Assembly: GCF_023230885.1 (NCBI RefSeq) | Contig: NZ_JALNWM010000176.1 | Coordinates: 1-7,470, forward strand | Length of the DNA stretch: 7,470 bases | From: Desulfocurvus sp. | GTDB lineage: Bacteria > Desulfobacterota > Desulfovibrionia > Desulfovibrionales > Desulfovibrionaceae | Direction: 5' to 3' | Shown: piece after piece, positions 1 to 5,231 of the stretch | Position numbering within the stretch: the first letter of the stretch is position 1 | Layout of the letters: each line of letters starts with the position of its first letter | Made by a program: the position numbers and the translations under genes | The notes under the pieces: model-generated | Database searches by the model: none | What the model was told of the DNA's origin: nothing | Seen by the model: only the letters and a program-made list of their open reading frames with translations

Positions 1-1
1 C

Positions 2-1351
2 GTGTTGGCCGTGGGGGCCGCCCTGGCCCTGCCGCTGCTGCCCTCGCGCCAGGGCGGCGGCTGGCGGGAGTACGCCCCGGGCGAGGTGGCGGCCCTGGCC
101 GTGCGCGGGGGCGCCGGGGAATACGCCCTGCGCGCCCGCGACGGGGGCTGGGTGCTCGACGCGCCCGGCCTGGCTCGCGGGCTGCCTGCGGACCCGCAGC
201 GCGTCGCGGCGCTGGTGGAGTTCCTGGGCCGCAACAGGCCCCTTGGGCACACGGACGACCCCGGGGCGGCGCGCACCGGGCTGGGCGCCGGGCGGGGGCT
301 GCTGGTGGACGGCGCGGACTTCCTGGAGATCGGCGCCACGGACCGGGACGGCGCGCGGGTTTTCGCCCGGCGCGGCGCGGGCGGCCCGGTGTTGCTGCTG
401 CCCGGGGAGTATGCCCGGGTTCTGGAGCGCCCGGCGGAGTATTACCTCGACCTGCGCCTGGTGGACCTGGACCCCGCGCGGGTGGAGCGGGTGACCCTTG
501 TCCGGGGTGGCGCGGGGGGCGGCGCGGGGGGCGCACGGGCGGCCGAGGTTGTCGAGATGGTCCGTCGGCCCGGGGGGCCGGTGTTCGTGCGCCCGGGGGC
601 GCGCGCGGGGCAGCCCGTGTCTGCCGAGGAGCTGGACCTGTGGCTGCACGAGCTGGCCGGGCTGCGCGCCCTGGGCCCTGCCCCGGGCGGCGCGGCGCCG
701 CCCGGCCCGGGGGCCGACCTGCGGGTGGAGCTGCGCCTGCGCGGGGCGGGGGTGCACAGCCTGGCGCTGTTTTCCGCCGCCCGGGGGCCCTGGACGGCGG
801 TGTGCGGCCCCCGGGGCATCCACTTTCTGCTTGACCCCGGGCAGGCCGCCAAAGTAGATAGAAATGCTTTTTCGTTCGCTGATCGCCGGTTGGCCGCCCT
901 CGATCCGGGCGCGGTCGACCGGCTGGTGCTTTCCGCCTCCGGCCAGCGGCTGCACGCCGAGCGCGACGGCCGCCGCTGGCGGGGCCAGGGGCTCCCCGGG
1001 CGGTTGACGGGGATTGACATGCTCCTGTGGCGACTTAGTGATCTGCGGTACGAGGCCGGGCCGCAGGCCACGCCGCCCCCCGGGGCGCGCGAGCGGCTGC
1101 GCCTGGAGCTTGGGCTGCGCGACGGCGCCCGGCGGGAGTTCGTGTTCCACATCGATCCGGGGCTGCCCCCCGGGCGGTGCTGGATTTCCTGCGGGGATCG
1201 TCCGGATTTCTACCGCGTCCACGACCAGTTCTACAAGGATCTGAAGGGCTTTTTGCCTCCGGCGCCGGAGGCGGGCTCAAACCGGAGCGCCCGGACCCAC
1301 CGGGTGCCCAGCGTTGCCAAGGGAGACACACATGGCCAGAATCACTGTTGA
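2..1351 (+). CDS. DUF4340 domain-containing protein, probably 5'-truncated by the window edge
   Basis: The frame stays open from the first bases to a TGA at 1349-1351 (449 residues). It begins with a short hydrophobic stretch (about residues 1-14), too short for a full membrane span, so the true start and the rest of an N-terminal anchor probably lie upstream; the GTG at position 2 is only the first in-frame start in view. The rest resembles DUF4340: repeated modules each open with a YYLDLRLVDLDPARVERVTL-like phrase (about residues 147 and 294, the second FADRRLAALDPGAVDRLVL), followed by a W-containing strand and a helix ending WRLSDLRYE. DUF4340 proteins often follow GldG/ABC-transporter genes and are thought to act at the membrane, but their biochemical role is not established. 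The last 20 nt overlap rpoZ, and the final ~22 residues look like an unconserved tail. Family call fairly sure, function unknown. Confidence 0.72.
   Translation: MLAVGAALALPLLPSRQGGGWREYAPGEVAALAVRGGAGEYALRARDGGWVLDAPGLARGLPADPQRVAALVEFLGRNRPLGHTDDPGAARTGLGAGRGLLVDGADFLEIGATDRDGARVFARRGAGGPVLLLPGEYARVLERPAEYYLDLRLVDLDPARVERVTLVRGGAGGGAGGARAAEVVEMVRRPGGPVFVRPGARAGQPVSAEELDLWLHELAGLRALGPAPGGAAPPGPGADLRVELRLRGAGVHSLALFSAARGPWTAVCGPRGIHFLLDPGQAAKVDRNAFSFADRRLAALDPGAVDRLVLSASGQRLHAERDGRRWRGQGLPGRLTGIDMLLWRLSDLRYEAGPQATPPPGARERLRLELGLRDGARREFVFHIDPGLPPGRCWISCGDRPDFYRVHDQFYKDLKGFLPPAPEAGSNRSARTHRVPSVAKGDTHGQNHC
831..860 (+). promoter_or_regulatory. Possible sigma-70-like promoter inside the DUF4340 gene
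   Basis: TTGACC (831-836) matches five of six bases of the -35 consensus. It lies 18 nt upstream of TAGATA (855-860), a weak -10 (3/6), at the edge of the only strikingly AT-rich stretch in this gene (851-883). It could start a transcript into rpoZ-dnaJ-moaC, whose first start codon lies about 470 nt downstream. The call rests on motif and composition alone; coding constraint is an alternative explanation. Confidence 0.22.
1014..1042 (+). promoter_or_regulatory. Possible internal promoter for rpoZ-dnaJ-moaC
   Basis: A perfect -35 hexamer TTGACA (1014-1019) is followed after 17 nt by AGTGAT (1037-1042), a weak -10 (3/6). A second TTGAC lies 10 nt upstream (1004-1008). The site is inside the DUF4340 coding region, about 290 nt before the rpoZ start. 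The -35 and the spacing are good, but the -10 is poor. Confidence 0.25.
1255..1272 (+). repeat. Perfect 18-nt GC palindrome near the 3' end of the DUF4340 gene
   Basis: GCCTCCGGCGCCGGAGGC is its own reverse complement and could form a hairpin in the mRNA about 60 nt ahead of the rpoZ start. A TTTTT run precedes it on the + strand instead of following it, so it does not read as a + strand terminator. It may be only a by-product of GC-rich codons, or it may act as an RNA stability or processing element in the rpoZ leader. Confidence 0.4.
1319..1325 (+). promoter_or_regulatory. Ribosome binding site of rpoZ
   Basis: AAGGGAG lies 6 nt before the ATG at 1332. It fixes the rpoZ start there, in preference to the in-frame ATG at 1314, which would add six residues (MPRETH) and put the start upstream of this site. 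Confidence 0.75.
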
Positions 1352-1553
1352 AGACTGCCTTGAAATGGTCAACAACCGCTTCCTCATCGTGCAGATGGGC
1401 ATCAAGCGCGTGAAGCAGTACCGCGAGGGCTACGAGACCCTGGTGCCGTGCAAGAACAAGGAAGTGGTGTCCTCCCTGCGCGAGATCGCCTCCGGGAAGG
1501 TGCTGCCTTCGGAGGATCTCAGCGAGATCGGTGTCGCGTCGCACAACGGGTAG
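1332..1553 (+). CDS. rpoZ: DNA-directed RNA polymerase subunit omega
   Basis: This 73-residue protein is the small omega subunit, which binds the beta' subunit and helps assemble and stabilise RNA polymerase; in many proteobacteria it also takes part in ppGpp binding. The N-terminus MARITVEDCLEMVNNRF matches the omega signature (E. coli starts MARVTVQDAVEKIGNRF), followed by the conserved helix phrases RFLIVQMGIKRVKQYREG and KNKEVVSSLREIASGKVLP. The length suits the shorter omega proteins outside gamma-proteobacteria; E. coli omega has a longer C-terminal tail. The start is set by AAGGGAG 6 nt upstream and by family alignment. The gene overlaps the end of the DUF4340 gene by 20 nt, and its TAG lies 3 nt before dnaJ, so translation of the two is probably coupled. 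Identification is secure. Confidence 0.95.
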   Translation: MARITVEDCLEMVNNRFLIVQMGIKRVKQYREGYETLVPCKNKEVVSSLREIASGKVLPSEDLSEIGVASHNG

Positions 1554-1556
1554 GTC

Positions 1557-2669
1557 ATGGCCAAGGCAGACTACTACGAGGTGCTGGGCGTCGCCCGGGA
1601 CGCATCGGAAGACGAGGTGAAGCGGGCCTATCGCAAGAAGGCCTTCGAGTTCCACCCCGACCGCAACCCCGACGACCCCGAGGCCGAGCGCCGCTTCAAG
1701 GAGGCCGCCGAAGCCTACGACGTGCTGCGCGACGCCGACAAGCGCGCGCGCTACGACCGTTTCGGGCATGAGGGGCTGGGCGGCAACGGCTATCACGGCT
1801 TCTCCAGCGCCGACGACATCTTCAGCTCCTTCTCCGACATTTTCGGCGACCTGTTCGGCTTCGGCGCCGCCTCGCGCGGGCCGCGCCCGGCCCAGGGGTC
1901 CGACCTGCGCTACAACCTGCGCATCAGCTTCCGCCAGGCCGCCAAGGGCGACAGCGTGACCATCCGGGTGCCGCGCAACGTGCCCTGCCCGGACTGCGAC
2001 GGCAGCGGCGCCGCCCCCGGAACCCGCCCCGAGACCTGCCGCCACTGCGGCGGCACGGGGCAGGTCGTGCAGTCCCAGGGCTTCTTCCGCGTGGCCACGC
2101 CGTGCCCCTCGTGCCGGGGCAAGGGCCAGGTCATCGCCGAGCCGTGCCCCGGCTGCCGGGGCGTGGGCATCGTGCAGCAGACCCGCGAGCTGGCGGTGAA
2201 CATCCCCGCCGGGGTGGACAACGGCTCGCGCCTGCGCCTGCGCGGCGAGGGCGAGCCCGGCGTCCACGGCGGCCCCCCCGGCGACCTCTACGTCGTGCTC
2301 TATGTGGAGGAGGACAAGACCTTCCGCCGCCAGGGCCAGGACCTCGTGCACACCGTCGAGGTGGACATGGTGGCCGCCGCCCTGGGCACCACCGTGGACA
2401 TCCCCACCCTGGACGATCCCGAGAAGCTGACCGTGCCCAAGGGCACCCAGAGCGGCGCGGTGTTCCGCCTGCGCGGCCTGGGGCTGCCCTTCGTGAACCG
2501 GGGCGGCACGGGCGACCTGCTGGTGGAGGTCATCGTGACCACGCCCACGGGCCTGTCGCGCCGCCAGGAGGAACTGCTGCGCGAGTTCCGCGAGATCGAG
2601 GAGGGCAAGGTGGGCAAGAAGATGAAGAACCTTTTCAAGAAGGCCGTGGACAAGGCCATGGGCGGGTGA
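1557..2669 (+). CDS. dnaJ: Molecular chaperone DnaJ (class A Hsp40)
   Basis: This 370-residue cytosolic co-chaperone delivers unfolded substrates to DnaK and stimulates its ATPase. Domains in order: J domain (residues 4-70) with the essential HPD at 33-35; a short Gly/Phe linker with the DIFSSF motif (87-92) and GDLFGFG; an N-terminal substrate-binding region; a zinc domain with four CxxCxGxG repeats (CPDCDGSG, CRHCGGTG, CPSCRGKG, CPGCRGVG), Cys 144/147, 161/164, 183/186 and 197/200; then the C-terminal beta domains and a Lys-rich dimerisation tail. The Cys positions coincide with those of E. coli DnaJ, and the length is usual for the class. The start ATG follows the rpoZ stop by 3 nt, with a weak AGG upstream, which suggests translational coupling. 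Unusually, no dnaK or grpE is adjacent; partner genes must lie elsewhere. All key residues are present. Confidence 0.97.
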   Translation: MAKADYYEVLGVARDASEDEVKRAYRKKAFEFHPDRNPDDPEAERRFKEAAEAYDVLRDADKRARYDRFGHEGLGGNGYHGFSSADDIFSSFSDIFGDLFGFGAASRGPRPAQGSDLRYNLRISFRQAAKGDSVTIRVPRNVPCPDCDGSGAAPGTRPETCRHCGGTGQVVQSQGFFRVATPCPSCRGKGQVIAEPCPGCRGVGIVQQTRELAVNIPAGVDNGSRLRLRGEGEPGVHGGPPGDLYVVLYVEEDKTFRRQGQDLVHTVEVDMVAAALGTTVDIPTLDDPEKLTVPKGTQSGAVFRLRGLGLPFVNRGGTGDLLVEVIVTTPTGLSRRQEELLREFREIEEGKVGKKMKNLFKKAVDKAMGG

Positions 2670-2673
2670 GGCC

Positions 2674-3180
2674 ATGAGCGACGGACACGGCGGCGGACAC
2701 AGCGGGCTGACGCATATCGACGGTTCGGGCGATGCGCGCATGGTGGATGTGGGCCACAAGGCCGACACCCGGCGGGTGGCCCTGGCCGGGACCACGGTGC
2801 GCCTGTCTCCGGAAACCTTCGCCCTGCTGCGCGAAAACGCCCTGCCCAAGGGCGACGCCCTGGCCACGGCCAAGGTGGCGGGCATCCTGGCGGCCAAGCA
2901 GACCCACGCGCTGATCCCCATGTGCCACCCGCTGCCCCTGTCCTATGTGGACGTCCGCTTCGCCCCCGTGGAGGCCGAGGCGGCCATCCACATCGAGGCC
3001 GAGGCGCGCACCACGGGCCCCACGGGCGTGGAGATGGAGGCGCTCATGGCCGCCCAGGTGGCCGCGCTGACCCTCTACGACATGTGCAAGGCCGTGCAGA
3101 AGGACATCCTGATCACCGACTGCCGCCTGCTGCACAAGAGCGGCGGCAGGAGCGGCACCTACGACGCCCCCGGGCGCTGA
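2674..3180 (+). CDS. moaC: Cyclic pyranopterin monophosphate synthase MoaC
   Basis: This 168-residue enzyme works with MoaA in the first step of molybdenum cofactor synthesis, converting 3',8-cyclo-7,8-dihydro-GTP to cyclic pyranopterin monophosphate. The family motifs are clear: LTHIDGSGDARMVDV (12-26), KGDALATAKVAGI (59-71), IPMCHPLPLS (81-90), GVEMEALMAAQVAALTLYDMC (from 118) and KSGGRSG near the end. The residues matching E. coli active-site K51, H77, E112, E114, D128 and K131 are K59, H85, E120, E122, D136 and K139, with a constant offset of eight, so the enzyme should be active. The offset comes from a longer Gly/His-rich N-terminus (residues 3-11). It starts 4 nt after dnaJ, with GGTGAGG serving as ribosome site across the dnaJ stop, and is the last gene of the run before a terminator. 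No other mo-cofactor gene is in view. Confidence 0.96.
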   Translation: MSDGHGGGHSGLTHIDGSGDARMVDVGHKADTRRVALAGTTVRLSPETFALLRENALPKGDALATAKVAGILAAKQTHALIPMCHPLPLSYVDVRFAPVEAEAAIHIEAEARTTGPTGVEMEALMAAQVAALTLYDMCKAVQKDILITDCRLLHKSGGRSGTYDAPGR

Positions 3181-3204
3181 CCCCGCCGGGTCGGCGCGCG
3201 GACG

Positions 3205-3239
3205 AAGGCCCCCCGGAACCTCGGTTCCGGGGGGCCTTT
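3205..3239. terminator. Strong rho-independent terminator after moaC
   Basis: A perfect inverted repeat has arms AAGGCCCCCCGGAACC (3205-3220) and its complement (3223-3238) around TC. In practice this is a stem of about 15 bp with a 4-nt loop, followed by a short T tract (3237-3239). It lies 25 nt after the moaC stop. The other strand also ends its stem with TT, so the hairpin may also stop readthrough from convergent hisF, which ends about 195 nt away. Confidence 0.85.
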
Positions 3240-3403
3240 GCGTTGCGCGCGGCCTTGCGCCGGGGCGGGGGCTGGGTGCGGCCTCCGGCGCCGCGCCCCG
3301 GCCGCCCCGCCGGTTTGCGGCCCGCCGTCCCGGCGCGGCGCCGCCTGGTCGCCGCTGTGCCTTGCGGCCCCGCCGCCCCGTTTCGCGCCCCGGCTGCCCC
3401 GTT

Positions 3404-3419
3404 GCCAGGGCGCCCTGGC
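3404..3419. repeat. 16-nt palindrome downstream of hisF
   Basis: GCCAGGGCGCCCTGGC is perfectly self-complementary and lies 14 nt past the hisF stop on the minus strand. No T-run follows on that strand, so it is a poor intrinsic terminator; a role in 3'-end stability is possible. The rest of the 3240-3432 gap shows only GC-rich sequence without a recognisable gene. Confidence 0.35.
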
Positions 3420-3432
3420 GCTTGGCGCGTCC

Positions 3433-4212
3433 CTACCAGACCTCGCGGACCTTTACGCCCCGGGCCTTCATGACGTTCTTGCAGTCGCGGATGGAGTATT
3501 CGCCGTAGTGGACGATGCTGGCGATGAGCGCGGCGCTGGCGCGGCCCTCCTGGCAGGCGTCGGCCATGTGCTGCGGGGTGCCCGCGCCGCCCGAGGCGAT
3601 GACCGGGATGGACACCGCGTCGCAGATCATGCGCGTGAGCTTCAGCTCGTAGCCCGCCTTGGTGCCGTCGGCGTCGATGGAGTTGACGCACAGCTCGCCC
3701 GCGCCCAGGGCCTCGGCCGTCTTGGCCCATTGGACGGCATCCATGCCCATGCGCTGGCGCCCGCCGTGGATGACGATCTCGTAGCCCGAGGGGCACTGGT
3801 CCGAGGGCGGCACGGCCAGCACGTCCATGCCGACCACGATGCACTGCGAGCCGAAGGCCGCCGCGCCCTTGCTGATGAGGTCGGGGTCCTTCACCGCCGG
3901 GGAGTTGATGGAGACCTTCTCGGCGCCCGCCAGGAGCACGTCGCGCATCTGCTCCACCGTGGCGATGCCTCCGCCCACGGAGAAGGGGATGAAGATCTGC
4001 CGGGCGACCTGCTCCACCACCTTGAGCATGATGCCCCGGCCCTCGTGGGAGGCGGTGATGTCGTAGAACACCAGCTCGTCGGCGCCCTCCTCGTAGTAGG
4101 TCCTGGCCGTGGCCACGGGGTCGCCGATGTCGATGTTGTCCTTGAATTTGATGCCCTTGGTCAGGCGTCCGTCGCGAACGTCCAGGCAGGGGATGACGCG
4201 CTTACTGAGCAC
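3433..4212 (-). CDS. hisF: Imidazole glycerol phosphate synthase cyclase subunit HisF
   Basis: This 259-residue (beta/alpha)8 barrel joins PRFAR with ammonia supplied by HisH to give imidazole glycerol phosphate and AICAR, linking histidine and purine synthesis. Catalytic D11 (in PCLDVRDG) and D130 (in VVGMDV) are present, as are the ammonia-gate residues R5, E46, K99 and E173 (E167 in the Thermotoga enzyme). The phosphate-binding phrases PFSVGGGI (76-83) and VIASGGAG (204-211) are intact. A six-residue insertion lies between D130 and GAGE, in the PPSDQCPSG segment. The start is a GTG with AAGGAGG 6 nt upstream and fits the family start MLSKRVIPCLDV; longer in-frame extensions run back through hisH and are rejected. 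The gene overlaps the end of hisH by 11 nt, so the subunits are probably made in a coupled way. No other his genes are in view. Confidence 0.97.
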   Translation of the reverse strand: MLSKRVIPCLDVRDGRLTKGIKFKDNIDIGDPVATARTYYEEGADELVFYDITASHEGRGIMLKVVEQVARQIFIPFSVGGGIATVEQMRDVLLAGAEKVSINSPAVKDPDLISKGAAAFGSQCIVVGMDVLAVPPSDQCPSGYEIVIHGGRQRMGMDAVQWAKTAEALGAGELCVNSIDADGTKAGYELKLTRMICDAVSIPVIASGGAGTPQHMADACQEGRASAALIASIVHYGEYSIRDCKNVMKARGVKVREVW

Positions 4213-4846
4213 GGGCGGCCTCCTTGCAGTAGGCGGCGAAGTTGGCCAGCAGGGCCAGGCCCGGGCGGCCGCTCTTCTCCGGGTGGAACTGCACGGCCCA
4301 CAGGCCCTCGCGGCCGTGGACCGAGCAGAATTCAATGCCGTAGGCGGTGGTTCCGAGCACATATTCCGGGGCCGGGGCCGGGTAGTAGCTGTGCACGAAA
4401 TAGAACTCCGCGGCCGGGTCGATGCCCGCGAAAAGCGGCTCGGCGGGGTTTTTCAGCCGCACGCTGTTCCAGCCCATGTGCGGCACGCGGATGGGCACGC
4501 CGTCCTCGTCGGCCCAGGAGGGGTTGAACATGCGGCACTCGCCGGGCACGATGCCCAGGGTCCTGGTGTCGTTCTCCTGGCAGTAGTCGAGCATGATCTG
4601 GCAGCCCACGCAGATGCCCAGCAGCGGCTTGCCCGCCGCGATATGGTCGGCCAGGGCCTGGTCCAGCCCGCTGGAGCGCAGCTGGCCCATGGCCTGCCCG
4701 GCGGCGCCCACGCCGGGGAAGACAAGCCCCGAGGCGGCGCGGATGCGCTGCGGGTCGGCGGTGATTTCGCAGGCGATGCCCAGGGAATCCAGGGCCCGGC
4801 GCACCGAGGTCTGGTTTCCGGCCTTGTAGTCGAGGATGGCGAGCAT
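4202..4846 (-). CDS. hisH: Imidazole glycerol phosphate synthase glutaminase subunit HisH
   Basis: This 214-residue class I glutamine amidotransferase releases ammonia from glutamine and passes it through the HisF barrel. The triad is complete: C79 in the nucleophile elbow GICVGCQ, and H188 and E190 in QFHPEKSG. The early phrase LVFPGVGAAGQAM (41-53), the VPHMGWN strand (121-127) and FVHSYY (150-155) are also typical of HisH. The elbow differs slightly from the common GICLGMQ, with Val and a second Cys (C82); the nucleophile itself is unaffected. The ATG at 4846 matches the family start (MLAILDYKAGN), with GGAG about 9 nt upstream; the upstream frame extension is GC-rich non-coding sequence. 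It is the first gene of a hisH-hisF pair, read divergently from hldD. Confidence 0.96.
   Translation of the reverse strand: MLAILDYKAGNQTSVRRALDSLGIACEITADPQRIRAASGLVFPGVGAAGQAMGQLRSSGLDQALADHIAAGKPLLGICVGCQIMLDYCQENDTRTLGIVPGECRMFNPSWADEDGVPIRVPHMGWNSVRLKNPAEPLFAGIDPAAEFYFVHSYYPAPAPEYVLGTTAYGIEFCSVHGREGLWAVQFHPEKSGRPGLALLANFAAYCKEAARAQ
4219..4225 (-). promoter_or_regulatory. Ribosome binding site of hisF
   Basis: On the minus strand AAGGAGG, a near-perfect Shine-Dalgarno sequence, lies 6 nt before the GTG at 4212-4210. It is inside the 3' end of hisH and settles the GTG as the hisF start. Confidence 0.8.
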
Positions 4847-4908
4847 GTGCGGTTCTCCGTTGCGGTGGGGCGGGGCCGTGCGCACCCGCGTGGGACGGCT
4901 TTCGCGCA

Positions 4909-4934
4909 ATAGTAAATATCCGCCGCCAAGACAA
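4909..4934 (-). promoter_or_regulatory. Possible hisH-hisF promoter in an AT-rich patch
   Basis: On the minus strand TTGTCT (4934-4929) and TACTAT (4914-4909) resemble -35 and -10 boxes, but the 14-nt spacing is short. Support comes mainly from the sharp drop in GC content about 60-85 nt ahead of the hisH start. The exact boxes are uncertain. Confidence 0.3.
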
Positions 4935-4980
4935 GGGCGGCCGGAGCCCCCGGGCCGGATTCGCCGCGATTTCGGCCCGG

Positions 4981-5100
4981 GGGGCGCGCGGACGGGCGCC
5001 GCGCAAGGCTGTGAAGGTCGTCTCGCGCGGGGCGGGGCGCGCGCGTCCGGGGCGCCCGGAGGTGGCGCGGGAGGCTGTGGCGGTCGCCTTGCGCGAGGGC
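4981..5100. repeat. Imperfect direct repeat of about 52 nt, two copies 66-68 nt apart
   Basis: Copy 1 (4981-5033) and copy 2 (5049-5100) share a core: AGGCTGTGAAGGTCG at 5006 against AGGCTGTGGCGGTCG at 5072, then TCTCGCGCG against CCTTGCGCG. They also share a GGGGCGC...CGGA flank. The copies are read directly from the sequence; whether they are an old duplication, a binding region or coincidence in GC-rich DNA is unknown. Confidence 0.4.
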
Positions 5101-5124
5101 GTCCGCACTCCGCCGGGCGGCGGC

Positions 5125-5153
5125 TTGCCCTGCGGCCCCGGGGAGGGTAAGAC
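5125..5153 (+). promoter_or_regulatory. Possible hldD promoter
   Basis: TTGCCC (5125-5130, 4/6 to the -35 consensus) and TAAGAC (5148-5153, 3/6 to the -10) are exactly 17 nt apart, which would give a leader of about 70 nt before the ATG. Position and spacing fit, but the -10 is weak. Confidence 0.3.
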
Positions 5154-5231
5154 TGGGCCGCCGGCCGCCGGGCCCCCGCCCGCACGGCGCAACCCGCAAC
5201 CACCGCGCACCGCGCGAAAGGAAACAGCAGC

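Larger units (their letters stand above)
4847..5231. other. Divergent intergenic region between hisH and hldD
   Basis: These 385 bp carry no supported gene. Going right from hisH there is an AT-rich patch (about 4908-4934, possible hisHF promoter), an imperfect direct repeat (4981-5100), a possible hldD promoter (5125-5153), GC-rich inverted sequences (about 5154-5178) and the hldD ribosome site AAGGA (5218-5222). Frames open here have no recognisable protein content. Confidence 0.6.

Noticed and set aside
442..1152. Minus-strand frame of 236 codons opposite the DUF4340 gene
   Set aside because: Its translation is Arg/Ser/Pro-rich without domains, and the opposite strand carries a coherent DUF4340 frame.
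1035..2921. Long minus-strand open frame (628 codons) opposite dnaJ
   Set aside because: It is antisense to the unmistakable dnaJ and moaC, and its translation is a low-complexity Ala/Gly/His-rich shadow typical of GC-rich DNA.
4213..4362. Longer HisF starting inside hisH
   Set aside because: The extension has no counterpart in HisF proteins; AAGGAGG just ahead of the GTG and the conserved MLSKRVIP start settle the shorter form.
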